Notes: a model not told the origin generated them from the sequence alone. DNA of 35,517 nucleotides from Planotetraspora sp. A-T 1434 (GCF_025420585.1 NZ_JAOEGB010000044.1:1-35517); one strand, 5' to 3'. Counted from the stretch's first letter, positions 1-9,061 are shown. A program made the numbers and translations.

Positions 1-118
1 CTAGTCCGTTTGAACACGGCCCGCACGACCACCTCTAGAACGGGCGAATGCGGTGACACGCTGGACAGACACGTGTCGCCCGACGGCACCCATCGGCGAG
101 GCCAAGCGGAACGACACC

Positions 119-315
119 ATGGGCATCGCCCACATCGAACGTCTTCGGCACATCCGCGACCTCATCGCCAAGGCAGGCCGCTACGACACCAGCCGCACCC
201 GTCTGGTCTGTTTCAGTGGCGGCGGATTCAACGACAAGGCGCAGCCGCGGCCAACACGTCGCCCGACGTTCAGTTGATCGATTTGGCGGCGTTGTACGGC
301 CGGACGCCGCATTGA
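119..315 (+). pseudogene. Frameshifted C-terminal remnant, probably of an ATP-binding (AAA/DUF234-like) protein
   Basis: Two short reading frames join into one plausible protein tail. Frame 2 from the ATG at 119 reads HIERLRHIRDLIAKAGRY and then RLVCFSGGGFND. After about position 240 the text continues in frame 1 as SPDVQLIDLAALYGR and stops at 313-315. The 'LV.FS..GF....' and 'VQLIDLAALYG' patterns resemble the tail of actinobacterial ATP-binding proteins whose C-terminal nuclease-like domain ends this way; I recall this from family resemblance only. No intact upstream part is in the window. It lies about 60 bp before the BTAD/STAND gene and probably has no function. A sequencing error could mimic the frameshift, but the absence of an N-terminus would remain. 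Confidence 0.45.
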
Positions 316-375
316 CAGAACGGGCACGCACCCATGATTCTTCGATGCTGATCGGTCCGATTGGGCGGAGTCCGG

Positions 376-3300
376 GTGGAATTCAACGTTCTAGGGCCCT
401 TGCGCGTCTCGCGTGATGGCCAGGCGGTCCCTGTCGGGGCGTACAAACTTCGGCTCACCCTTGCCGCCCTTCTGTCCAAGGCGGGTCAGCCGGTCTCGGC
501 TGACTGGTTGATCGCCGCCGTCTGGGGGGACGGCCCGCCCACCTCTGCCCGGAGCAACCTCCACCTCTATATCCACCAGTTGCGACGGGTGCTGGGGGCG
601 CATGTCCTGCCCGGGGGGCCGGGCGGGTACGCGATCATCACCGACGACCTCGACGCGACGCGTTTCCGCAGTCTCGCGGCCCAGGGGACCGCGGCGCTGA
701 AGCGGGGCGAGTTCGACTTGGCGAGCCGGCGGCTGGGCGCGGCGCTGAATCTGTGGCAGGGACCGGCGTTCGCGGAGTTCAGCGAATCCGAGCCGGTGGC
801 CGAAGAGGCGCGCCGTCTGGAGGAGTTGCGGCTCACGACGTGTGAGCGGAGGGCGGAGGCCGAGCTCCGGCTGGGGCGAAACGCCGAGCGGGTGGCAGAA
901 CTGGCCGAGCTCTCCCGGGCACATCCGTATCGGGAGAGCCTGCGCGGTTACCTCATGGTCGCCCTGTACAGGTCCGGCCGGCAGGCCGAGGCCCTGGAGA
1001 GTTTCCGCGAGACCCGCGCCCTGCTCAGCGCGGAGCTTGGCGTCGAGCCCGGACCCGCTCTGCGGCGGCTGCATGAGGCGATGCTGCGCGGCGACGATCA
1101 ACTCCTTCCCACACCGGACCGGCCGCCTCCTGCGCACGCGGAGACGGGGGAGTGTCCGTACCGCGGCCTGATGGCGTTCCAGCCGGAGGACGAGGACTGG
1201 TTCTTCGGCCGCTCCGAGCTCAGAGACCGGCTCGTAGGACTGGTCGACCGGCTTCCGCTGGTGGGCGTGTTCGGCGGGTCGGGCAGCGGCAAGTCGTCGC
1301 TCCTGCGCGCTGGGCTGCTCGGGACGATCTCCAGGGAGCACCGTACGGCGTGGCGGACCATCCTCATGACACCCGGCGAGCACCCGCTCGACACGTTGTC
1401 CGGTCAGGTGGCGAAGCTGTCCGGTGTCGATCCCGAGCCTCTCCACAAGGCGCTTTCCGACGACCCGGGCGCCCTGGACGCGGCGATCCAGGCGGCGCTG
1501 GCGAATGGCCCGGTGGAGACCCGTGCACTGCTGGTGGTGGACCAGTTCGAGGAGATCTTCACGCTGTGCGCCGACGACGGCGAACGGCGCCGTTTCGTCG
1601 AAGCCCTTCTCGACTCCGCACTTGGCGTGAACCGCCGCACCGTGGTCGTCCTCGGAGTGCGGGCTGACTTCCTCGCCCACCTGATGCAGCACCCGGATCT
1701 GGTCGAGGCACTCGGGGGCGAGGCTCAGCTGCTCGTCGGCCCGGCGTCCTCCGCTGACCTGAGGGAGATCGTGGTCCGTCCCGCCGCCCGGGCCGGGCTG
1801 GATGTGGAACCCGACCTGCTCGCCACCATCCTGGTGGACGCCGCGGCGGAGCCGGGCAGCCTTCCCCTGGTCTCGCACGCGCTCCTGGAGACCTGGCGGA
1901 ACCGCGAAGGCCCGGTCCTCACACTGGCGGCATACCACGCCACCGGCGGCGTACGCGGGGCGATCGCGCAGAGTGCCGAGCGGGTCTACGACGAGTTGAG
2001 CCGGGAAGAGCAGCAGGCGGCGCGCAGGATCTTCCTGAGACTGTCCGCGCTCGGGGAAGGTACGGAGGACACCCGTCGGCCCATCTCACAGATGGAGCTC
2101 GTCGGCGTCGCCGATCCCCAGATCACCGCCGGCGTGCTGGACCGTCTCGCCGGTGCCCGCCTGATCGTCCTCGCCCAGGAGACGGTCGAGGTGGCGCATG
2201 AGGCGCTGATCCGCGCATGGCCCCGGCTGCACCGGTGGCTCACCGATGACCGCGAGAACCTGTTCGTCCACCGTCGGCTCACCGATGCGGCGCAGACGTG
2301 GGAGGAGCTGGAGCGGGATTCCGGCGCCCTGTACCGAGGCGTCCGGCTGCTCGCCGCCCGGACCTGGGCGGAGGATCACCCGCAGGAGCTCAACCAGCTC
2401 GAAAGTACCTTCTTGCGTGCCAGCCGCGCGCTGGAGGCGAGCGAGCACGACGCGACCAGACGGCGCACCCGCCTGCTCAAACGGCTTGTCGCGGGTATCG
2501 CCACGCTCCTCGTGCTGGCCGTGCTCGGCGGTGGCGTGGCCGTATGGCAGGGCTCGGAGGCCCGTCACCAGCAGTTGCTCGCGCTTTCCCGGCAGCTGTC
2601 ACTGAAGGCCCGTTTCCTCCTCGACACCGATCCCGATCTGGCCGGCCTCCTGGCGGTCGCGGCGTACCGTCTCAATCCGGATGCCGAGACCCGGGGCGGT
2701 GTCCTGAGCGCGTCGGCCGCGGCACGGCGGCGCGTCGAGGTGAACCGGGACGGCCCGGCGATCTTCGCGGTGGCGTTCAGCCCGGATGGTTCTCAGGTGG
2801 CCTCCACAGGCACGGACGGGGTGGTCGGCATCTGGGACCGGCGACGCCGTGCCCTTGTCGCGAGCCTTTCCGAGCACACCCGATTGGCGGGAACAGGTGA
2901 CGTCTACGGGAGGACGGTGGCCTTCAGCCGGGACGGGAGTCTCCTCGCCTCGACCGCGAGGGCGCCGTCTCTGAACGCGAGCCGCGGCTCACTCGTCGTG
3001 TGGGATGTACGGAGCCGGAGGCCGGTCTTCCAGCGCGCCGTGGAGCGGCTCACGAACGCAATGGCTTTCAGCTCCGGCGGCACGAAGATCGCTGTTGGCG
3101 TCGGCGACGGCCGGATAGAGCTGTGGGACCTGCCCAGCGGGACCCGGCACACTCTGGGGCGGCGCGGGGCGGAGGTGGGCTCCCTTGCCTTCAGCCCGGA
3201 CGAGGCGCTCCTCGTGTCTTCCACGGGAGGACCTGAGAGACCGGCCGTCTGGGATGTGCGGACGGGCAGGAAAGTCGCCGAGATTCCGGCCGAGCGCGTC

Positions 3301-4614
3301 CACCGGGTAGTCTTCGACCCCGTGGCGGGAACGCTCGTCACGGCGTCGGACGCGCTCGGAGTCCGCTTCTGGAAAGTCGATCGAGACCGAGTGAAGAGCC
3401 TGTACGAACTGCCGAAGCAATCGCCGTACGCCTGGGACGTCTCCGCTCCCGTGAACGACCGGATCGCTGTGGCCGACGAGAACGGCCTTATCACCGTCTG
3501 GGACCTCACCCGGCGGAAGCCCGTCGAGACGTACCAGGACAGGAGCCGCGCCGAAACGCTGTCCGTCGCGTTGAGCGGCGACGGGGCCATGCTGGCCTCG
3601 GGCGGCTTCGGGCGGACGATCATGATCCGGGATCACGCCGTCCCGCCTTTCAGCGGGCACAGCCAAGCCGTCAACGACATCGAGATCAGCCCGGACGGCC
3701 GGGTCGTGGCATCGGCCGGCAGCGACAACACGGTCCGCCTGTGGGACCCGCGGGGAGACCCGATCGCCACGCTCAGCGGCCATCCCGACCAGGTCCGTGC
3801 CGTCGCCTTCAGCCCGGACGGCCACCGGCTCGCCTCCGTCACCCGCGATCACACCGTCACCATCTGGGACGTCGACTCCAGGCGGAAACTGACAGAGGTC
3901 TCCTACCACGGGCTGGGCGCGTCCACAGGCGTGGCCTTCGACCCCCATGGCCAATACCTCGCCACCACCGCGCTGGGCCGCTTCCGCTGGAATATCACGG
4001 ACGTGCGGAACCCGAGGCAGGAGCCATTCGCCGGCCCTCCTTCGATCGCCACGGCGCTCGCGTTCAGCCCTCGCGAGCGAATTCTGGCCACCGTCAGCCC
4101 CGCCGGCGACCTCCTCGTCTGGGACATGGTCCATGACGCGATGGTCCGCCGGCTCAGGACGGGGCATGGGTCGGTGCTCGACATCGCGTTCAGCCCGGAT
4201 GGGAAAGTGATCGCGACCTCCGGAGCGGACCGGATGGTCAAGCTCTGGGACGCGCGATCCGGAGCGCCCATCACCACGCTGTCCGGCCACACCGCCCCCG
4301 TCCACGTAGTGGCCTTCAGCCGTGACGGCCGCACTCTCGCGTCCGCGGGCGAGGACCGCACGATCATCGTCTGGGACCTCGCCTCGCGCAAGCCGACCGC
4401 CATCCTCACCGGCCACAGCGCCCCGATCAAGGGCTTGGCCTTCACCACCGACGGGAACCTGATCAGCGGCGGTGACGACAGCAGGATCATTCGCTGGTCG
4501 CTCCAGCCCGATCCGGCCGTCACCAAGCTGTGCGCCGACGTCGGCCGAGACCTGACCCGGCAGGAGTGGGCCACCTACGTTTCCTCACTCACCTACCAGC
4601 CCACCTGTCCCTGA
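376..4614 (+). CDS. BTAD/SARP-type regulator fused to STAND NTPase and WD40 repeats
   Basis: A signal-dependent transcriptional regulator of about 1412 aa. The order is a winged-helix OmpR/SARP DNA-binding region (about residues 1-90), a BTAD helical domain (about 95-240), and an nSTAND1-type NTPase that begins at CPYRGLMAF near residue 260. The Walker A is GGSGSGKSS near 300-308 and the Walker B is LLVVDQFEEIF near 390. The module ends with AHEALIRAWPRLHRWL. A hydrophobic helix follows (about 703-725), then a dozen or so WD40-like repeats recognised by 'AFSPDG...LAS...D..V.LWD'. The GTG at 376 is preferred because GGAG lies 5 nt upstream; a TTG at 361 is possible. Known relatives act as oligomerising switches. 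The helix would tether the sensor half to the membrane, or it may be a buried linker. The ligand is unknown. It converges on the secreted-protein operon. Confidence 0.94.
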   Translation: MEFNVLGPLRVSRDGQAVPVGAYKLRLTLAALLSKAGQPVSADWLIAAVWGDGPPTSARSNLHLYIHQLRRVLGAHVLPGGPGGYAIITDDLDATRFRSLAAQGTAALKRGEFDLASRRLGAALNLWQGPAFAEFSESEPVAEEARRLEELRLTTCERRAEAELRLGRNAERVAELAELSRAHPYRESLRGYLMVALYRSGRQAEALESFRETRALLSAELGVEPGPALRRLHEAMLRGDDQLLPTPDRPPPAHAETGECPYRGLMAFQPEDEDWFFGRSELRDRLVGLVDRLPLVGVFGGSGSGKSSLLRAGLLGTISREHRTAWRTILMTPGEHPLDTLSGQVAKLSGVDPEPLHKALSDDPGALDAAIQAALANGPVETRALLVVDQFEEIFTLCADDGERRRFVEALLDSALGVNRRTVVVLGVRADFLAHLMQHPDLVEALGGEAQLLVGPASSADLREIVVRPAARAGLDVEPDLLATILVDAAAEPGSLPLVSHALLETWRNREGPVLTLAAYHATGGVRGAIAQSAERVYDELSREEQQAARRIFLRLSALGEGTEDTRRPISQMELVGVADPQITAGVLDRLAGARLIVLAQETVEVAHEALIRAWPRLHRWLTDDRENLFVHRRLTDAAQTWEELERDSGALYRGVRLLAARTWAEDHPQELNQLESTFLRASRALEASEHDATRRRTRLLKRLVAGIATLLVLAVLGGGVAVWQGSEARHQQLLALSRQLSLKARFLLDTDPDLAGLLAVAAYRLNPDAETRGGVLSASAAARRRVEVNRDGPAIFAVAFSPDGSQVASTGTDGVVGIWDRRRRALVASLSEHTRLAGTGDVYGRTVAFSRDGSLLASTARAPSLNASRGSLVVWDVRSRRPVFQRAVERLTNAMAFSSGGTKIAVGVGDGRIELWDLPSGTRHTLGRRGAEVGSLAFSPDEALLVSSTGGPERPAVWDVRTGRKVAEIPAERVHRVVFDPVAGTLVTASDALGVRFWKVDRDRVKSLYELPKQSPYAWDVSAPVNDRIAVADENGLITVWDLTRRKPVETYQDRSRAETLSVALSGDGAMLASGGFGRTIMIRDHAVPPFSGHSQAVNDIEISPDGRVVASAGSDNTVRLWDPRGDPIATLSGHPDQVRAVAFSPDGHRLASVTRDHTVTIWDVDSRRKLTEVSYHGLGASTGVAFDPHGQYLATTALGRFRWNITDVRNPRQEPFAGPPSIATALAFSPRERILATVSPAGDLLVWDMVHDAMVRRLRTGHGSVLDIAFSPDGKVIATSGADRMVKLWDARSGAPITTLSGHTAPVHVVAFSRDGRTLASAGEDRTIIVWDLASRKPTAILTGHSAPIKGLAFTTDGNLISGGDDSRIIRWSLQPDPAVTKLCADVGRDLTRQEWATYVSSLTYQPTCP

Positions 4615-4693
4615 AGGGCGGTGGATCTCTCGTGAGAACCATTCCGGATCGCGCGCCCATCGGCCTCGTCACGAGTGCCGCCGCCAGAGGGAG

Positions 4694-6019
4694 CTACGGG
4701 ATCGCCGGCGCCAGCGGACCGCATGCGGAACGTCCTGCCAGTTTCGCCGCGGTCGCCAGGCTCGCGTGGCCGTCGAAGCGGTAGGCCGTGAACGTCGATC
4801 GGCTGAGCACCTTTCTCCAACGCGCCGCCCACACTCCGGGAGTGACCGGATCGAGCGCGTTTCCCAGAACGCACGTCGCCCCCCGGCGTATGGGCGTGGT
4901 TCCGGTGTCCCACCCCGACGCCGCGGCCCGCCTGCCCTCACACTGGTCCGCGACATGGACGAGAAGCGTCTCGGGTGCACCGTCGGGGACCCTGGCCTGT
5001 GGATCCCAACCGCCGTAGCTCAAGCACGTACCCGCCACGAAGGCGGCCATGTCCAGGGCGATTTCCCGGCCGCCGTACCGTTGGAGGATCTGGTCCGCCA
5101 TCCGGCCCAGCTGCAGTCCGGTCCCCTCGTCGAGCGCGGGGAAGCGACTCAAGGTCGACCAGAGCCACCGTTCGTTCGTTCGCAGGTCGTAGCTGGAGCC
5201 CAACGCGGCGAGACCGATGTCGCCGGCCGCCGTTCCGGCCGCCGTTCCGGATGCCCGCCGTACGGCCGCGCCGACCATTCGCGCCCCGGAGTCACCGCAG
5301 TCCAGGCCAAGCCGGACGCAGGCGCGAGCGTAACTCCTGTCCAGCGCCGCGTGCAGGGCGGCCACCCGCTCACCGAGAACGGCCGTCCCGGGTGTGGTGG
5401 CGGGGGCGACGGGCGCGTTCAGGATCAGCCACGCGCCGGGATGGGTCACGGCGGCCGCGTTGGCGGGCAAGGCGCCGAAGGACTGGCCGACGATGCCCGT
5501 CAGAGAGCGGCCCTCGTGGCGGAGGATCCCGTCCAGGGCCGCCACGTAGGAGGCCCGGGTCCAGGTGGCGGGCGAGCACCGGCTCAGGAGCGATCCCGGA
5601 GCCGGGCGGTTTCTGGAGACCCCCATGCCGAACTCCCGCAGCGCGGCTCCGCAGCCGGCGGGGACGGGTCTGTCCACCCACGGCTCGCTGATGAGGAGCA
5701 CGTCATCGGCGGCGAGCGCGGGCGGTAGCCCGAGGGAGTCACGGTCGGGCTGCTGCAGCGCCCTGACGCCCGGTCCGCCCATCTCGACCAGGATCAGCCC
5801 GCGGCCGGGCTTCGTGCCCGGGACCACGGCGTACGAGATCCGTCCGGCGGCCTCGGGGACCAGGACATCCGCGCAGCGTACTTCGGTGGCCCGGCACAGA
5901 ACCGGTCGTACCGCCGACGGCGTGGGAACGGCGCGGTGCGCCGCGGACGGAGGGTCCGCGGCGCAGGCGCCGAGCGACAGCAGGAGCGCGAGCGCGGCCG
6001 CTTTGTAGCGCATCGTCAT
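4694..6019 (-). CDS. Secreted lipoprotein alpha/beta hydrolase (TAP-like family)
   Basis: 441 aa. The N-terminus is a lipoprotein signal: a hydrophobic run followed by SLGAC, with the lipidated Cys at 19. The alpha/beta-hydrolase fold shows an oxyanion region (LVEMGGPGV, about 78-85), a nucleophile elbow GQSFGA with Ser180, an acid in GNALDPVTP (Asp390) and a His in DGHASL (His418). The C-terminal part resembles the TAP-like domain of tripeptidyl-aminopeptidase-type hydrolases of actinomycetes. The substrate is probably a peptide or small ester outside the membrane (inference). It is last in a three-gene leftward operon. Only 4 bp separate it from the upstream stop, so coupled translation is likely. 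A second ATG lies two codons in. It faces the BTAD/STAND gene tail to tail. Confidence 0.85.
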   Translation of the reverse strand: MTMRYKAAALALLLSLGACAADPPSAAHRAVPTPSAVRPVLCRATEVRCADVLVPEAAGRISYAVVPGTKPGRGLILVEMGGPGVRALQQPDRDSLGLPPALAADDVLLISEPWVDRPVPAGCGAALREFGMGVSRNRPAPGSLLSRCSPATWTRASYVAALDGILRHEGRSLTGIVGQSFGALPANAAAVTHPGAWLILNAPVAPATTPGTAVLGERVAALHAALDRSYARACVRLGLDCGDSGARMVGAAVRRASGTAAGTAAGDIGLAALGSSYDLRTNERWLWSTLSRFPALDEGTGLQLGRMADQILQRYGGREIALDMAAFVAGTCLSYGGWDPQARVPDGAPETLLVHVADQCEGRRAAASGWDTGTTPIRRGATCVLGNALDPVTPGVWAARWRKVLSRSTFTAYRFDGHASLATAAKLAGRSACGPLAPAIP

Positions 6020-6023
6020 GAGC

Positions 6024-7103
6024 TCAGCAGTTCGCCGAGCTGTTGGTCGAACCGCAGCCGTTCTTGCCGAGTACGCCCGTGAGCCGACTCCAGAAGTTCA
6101 CATACTGGTAGTCGTTGTAGACGGGAACCGAGCCCTGCGCCGTCTTCACGACCACCATGTCGGCCATCTGCTGGATCCCGCCCGCTGGTTGGGACCAGAC
6201 GGTGGACGGGATGTTCTGCCAGTTCACGCTGAGGTCTCCGGCGTCGGCGTTGTTGCTGTTCCAGTCCACCTGGTAGGTGCCGCACGCCTTGAACGTCATG
6301 CTCACCGCCCCGATCGCCAGGGCGACGTCGTTCCCGCAGCCCCAGTCGTGGGATCCGATTTCAGGTTCCCAGTCAGTCCACTGGCGCAGGATGTTTCTCG
6401 TGCTGGTGGTCGGATAGGAACGCATCCCCATGTCGTGGACGATGTCGTCCGGCCCGGTGATGTCCTTGGGAGTGGCGACGGACTTCCGCTTGTACATCCA
6501 CCAGTCGTAGGTGCCGTTGAAGGTCTCGGTGTCCTTGAGCTTCCACCAGTTGGCTTCCATGCTGCCGTGGCTCGTGGTGAGCGTGTACTTCCCCGACGAC
6601 CATGAGCCGAAGGTGTCGAATCCCGGCCCGTTCGGGTAGGCGAGCGAAGTGGCCCCGGCTTCCGCCCCGTGGACACCGGCGCTGACGACGTACGCGTCTG
6701 TCCCGTTCTGGCTGGGGTCAGGCTTGAGCCCGGCACCCAACTCAACTTTCTCGATCTTGTAGTCCTTGGGCACGAGCAGGTCGGCGGTCTCGCCGTCCGT
6801 CCGCTGCAGGTGCAGGTAGTCGATGGATTCGGGCGCGTAGTAGCGCCCCTCGCGCGCGCTCTGTTCCACGAACGCGCGTCGCTGGTCCGCCCCGTTCGTC
6901 ACGCTGAAGCGCGAGCGCTGGTACTGGTCGCGGAGCGTCGTGACAGCGCCCGGCGTGGGGTGGTCGGTGAACTCGACGACTGAGAAGGGCTGTGCGGGAG
7001 GCGGGTCGTCCGCGCTCGCCGGTGAGGCCGGCAGGTTCACGACCAGCGATCCGGCCAGTACGGCAAGGCCGAGCGCGCCGGTTTTCTTCGCTCGAATCGT
7101 CAT
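6024..7103 (-). CDS. Secreted protein of unknown function (359 aa)
   Basis: I do not recognise the family. The start at 7103 was chosen because MTIRAKK opens a typical Sec signal peptide (basic N-terminus, hydrophobic core, PASPASA cleavage region) and AAGGAG lies upstream; the frame stays open for 39 more codons but that stretch is not protein-like. The mature part is rich in Trp, Tyr, Gly, Asn and Ser, with clusters such as TYDWWMYKRK and HDWGCGND, and four cysteines in the C-terminal half that could form disulfides. No catalytic motif is evident. It is the middle gene of an operon whose other two products are also exported, with 46 bp to the upstream stop and 4 bp to the downstream start, so the three probably act together outside the cell. 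Confidence 0.75.
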   Translation of the reverse strand: MTIRAKKTGALGLAVLAGSLVVNLPASPASADDPPPAQPFSVVEFTDHPTPGAVTTLRDQYQRSRFSVTNGADQRRAFVEQSAREGRYYAPESIDYLHLQRTDGETADLLVPKDYKIEKVELGAGLKPDPSQNGTDAYVVSAGVHGAEAGATSLAYPNGPGFDTFGSWSSGKYTLTTSHGSMEANWWKLKDTETFNGTYDWWMYKRKSVATPKDITGPDDIVHDMGMRSYPTTSTRNILRQWTDWEPEIGSHDWGCGNDVALAIGAVSMTFKACGTYQVDWNSNNADAGDLSVNWQNIPSTVWSQPAGGIQQMADMVVVKTAQGSVPVYNDYQYVNFWSRLTGVLGKNGCGSTNSSANC

Positions 7104-7149
7104 TGGCGGGTCTTTCTCTCCTTGCTTGGAAGTGGGCGTGACCGGATCG

Positions 7150-7587
7150 TCAGTCCAGGTAGTCGCTGACGTAGTCCTCACACTCGACGGTGAAGTCGTG
7201 CTCGGACTGCTTGCAGCCACGCCAGATGAACTTCTGCCTGGTCACGTCACCGGAGATGGACACACTGAGTTCCGTGTCCCCTCCGTTACACGACGCACCG
7301 TCGGTGTACCGCCAGGCCACGAGAGGGTTGTTCCAGGAACTCTTCTTGTATTCGGCGTACACCATCCAGCCGTCGTCGCAGAAGCGGTCTCTTACCGTGA
7401 AGGAGTTCCGGCCTTTCGACATGTTCGTCGTCCCGGAGTTGAACCAGACCTCTCCAGCCACCGCCCCGCTCGCGTGATAGACGATCATGCTGCTGGTAGC
7501 CGCGTCCGCCGCCCCCGTCGCCATGACGGTCGTGGCGGCCACGCAGAGCATGACCACCGCTCTGGCCGCGTTGAGCCGCTTGGACAT
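7150..7587 (-). CDS. Small secreted cysteine-containing protein (145 aa)
   Basis: Family not recognised. The start at 7587 gives MSKRLNAARAVV followed by a hydrophobic core and a likely cleavage after AADA; GAAGGG lies just upstream. The mature domain is about 110 aa with four cysteines (in RFCDDG, ASCNGG, RGCKQ and VECED), which suggests two disulfides in a compact beta-rich extracellular protein. It is the first gene of the three-gene exported operon, and a promoter fits about 75 nt upstream (7668-7696). Such small disulfide proteins can be inhibitors, lectin-like binders or matrix proteins; nothing here decides among these. Confidence 0.75.
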   Translation of the reverse strand: MSKRLNAARAVVMLCVAATTVMATGAADAATSSMIVYHASGAVAGEVWFNSGTTNMSKGRNSFTVRDRFCDDGWMVYAEYKKSSWNNPLVAWRYTDGASCNGGDTELSVSISGDVTRQKFIWRGCKQSEHDFTVECEDYVSDYLD

Positions 7588-7667
7588 CGTTGTGCCCTTC
7601 CCGTTCGCTCGTGTCCCGGGCCTGGCCGGATGCCTCCCGTGGATCACTGGCGACGCTAGGAGCGGGC

Positions 7668-7696
7668 GCTATATTCGTCATATATGGGCTGGTCAG
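7668..7696 (-). promoter_or_regulatory. Vegetative-type promoter for the secreted-protein operon
   Basis: Read leftward, a CTGACC -35 (7691-7696) and a TATAGC -10 (7668-7673) are separated by exactly 17 nt in an unusually AT-rich pocket. The predicted transcript starts near 7660, about 75 nt before the start codon at 7587. Inferred from sequence only. Confidence 0.45.
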
Positions 7697-7743
7697 AAGC
7701 CATTTTCGCGAAATCCGTCTGCCAGATGGCGGCCACGCTCTCC

Positions 7744-8094
7744 GCAGGTGGGCTGGTACGGCGCCGCGCGAATGTGCTTCTCCCACTCTGGGCGGGAAAG
7801 CGCGGGAAAGCCCTCCCCATGCGTGCGCGCACACGCTCGCGTAGGCGGCCTCAGGAGCGACCACCCGCATGCGCAGCGTCCCGTCAACTGACGCCCAGTA
7901 GAGTGACGAGCCGTCGGCGCTGAACGCCAGCGTGGTCGCCGTGTCTGCGTGCACCGTGAAACTCCGCAGACAGGACCCACCAACCTGACTCCTACACGGC
8001 GCTCGTCGTCGTTCCGATCGAACACAGCGGCCCGCCATCCCGCGCAATCAGGTGCCAGAGAGAGCGGCTCAGTGACGGTCCAGGGCGGTGGGTG
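7744..8094 (-). pseudogene. Decayed C-terminus of a WD40-repeat protein
   Basis: Three adjoining minus-strand frames assemble into the end of a WD40 protein. From about 8094 there is a degenerate blade (TVTEPLSLAPD). Then comes TTLAFSADGSSLYWASVDG, a clear 'AFS.DG..L...S.DG' blade, and then SVCAHAWGGLS. After a frameshift it continues LSRPEWEKH and ends PYQPTC at 7744. The intact BTAD/STAND protein at 376-4614 ends with LTRQEWATYVSS and YQPTCP, so both belong to the same class of STAND/WD40 proteins. No upstream domains remain, because the SDR gene begins at once. It occupies the 450-bp gap before the SDR gene and also overlaps the operon promoter. Confidence 0.5.
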
Positions 8095-8104
8095 ACGGAT
8101 GCGT

Positions 8105-8902
8105 CTAAAGGTTCTTGATGAGACCACCGTCGACGCGGATGATCGCACCGCTCACGTACTCGGCCAGCGGGCTCGTCAGGAAGAGCACGGCGAAGGCGAT
8201 CTCATCGGGGTACCCCATGCGGTTTCGGTCGTTCGGGATGAGCTGGGCCGTCGCCGCAGGCTCGATCTCCTCCCAGGTGTTCCCCCAGCCACGGGACGGC
8301 CCGATCCCCATCAGCAGGTCCTTGACCGAGTCGACCAGGATCGCGCCCGGAGCCACGACGTTCGACGTCACGCCGGTGCCGGCGAGCTCACGCGCCAGCG
8401 ACAGCGCGAGGTTGTGGCGCGCGGCGAGCGTCGCGTTGTACTGGGGGTGGCCGGGCATCGGCACGATGCCGAGCCCTCCGCCGATCTGAATCACGCGGCC
8501 CCAGCCCCGTTCCCGCATCTGCGGCACGAAGTGCCTGATCATCCGCACGCCCGAGATCACGTTGACCTCGTAGGCGTCGCGCCATTCCTCGGGGGTGGTG
8601 TTGGTCCAGGACACATGCCGGTAATAACCAGCATTGTTGACGAGGATGTCGATCGGGCCCCCGGCCAGCGTCGTGGCTGCGACCGCGTCGGCCCCCTCGT
8701 CCGTTGCGAGGTCTCCGAGCGCGACGTCCGCACGCCCACCGGCAGCGCGAATGGACTCGGCCACAGCCTCCGTCCTGTCCTTGTCGCGGCCATGCACGAC
8801 CACGGCGGCACCCTCGGCCGCGAGCATCCTTGCCATCGCCTCACCGAGGCCGGAGCTCGATCCGGTCACCAGAGCGCGCTTGTCCGTGAGCTGATAATCC
8901 AT
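8105..8902 (-). CDS. SDR-family protein with a degenerate active site
   Basis: 265 aa, the usual length for a classical short-chain dehydrogenase/reductase. The Rossmann start is TGSSSGLG (13-20), with HGRDKDRT after beta-2, where Arg39 suggests NADP(H). NNAGYY lies at 89-94 and Asn114 is kept in YEVNVISG. The catalytic Tyr155 is present in HPQYNATLAAR, but the Lys expected four residues later is Leu159 (codon CTC). The Ser expected 13 residues before Tyr is Gly142 in IQIGGGLG. The Ser-Tyr-Lys triad is therefore incomplete. GAAGGAAAG precedes the ATG. The gene diverges from the TetR gene at 9458, with repeated operators between them. It could be a reductase with altered chemistry or a non-catalytic NADP-binding protein. 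Confidence 0.93.
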   Translation of the reverse strand: MDYQLTDKRALVTGSSSGLGEAMARMLAAEGAAVVVHGRDKDRTEAVAESIRAAGGRADVALGDLATDEGADAVAATTLAGGPIDILVNNAGYYRHVSWTNTTPEEWRDAYEVNVISGVRMIRHFVPQMRERGWGRVIQIGGGLGIVPMPGHPQYNATLAARHNLALSLARELAGTGVTSNVVAPGAILVDSVKDLLMGIGPSRGWGNTWEEIEPAATAQLIPNDRNRMGYPDEIAFAVLFLTSPLAEYVSGAIIRVDGGLIKNL

Positions 8903-9061
8903 GATCTTCTACTTTCCTTCGTTTCGAAATCCCGCCCGACGGGCGTATAGGAGCCCGTCCGAGGCCCCGGCGTAAAGAGGCGGCCGTAAGGCGAACGTGC
9001 CCGCATGAGGTGTGTCGACAGGAAACGGCCATCCCGGGCCGAGCGTCGCCGCCGATTCACT

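Noticed and set aside
391-1938. 515-aa minus-strand frame inside the STAND gene, and similar ones at 2989-4416 and 13196-14017
   Set aside because: Antisense shadows caused by high GC. No protein-like motifs, and the opposite strands carry clear domains.
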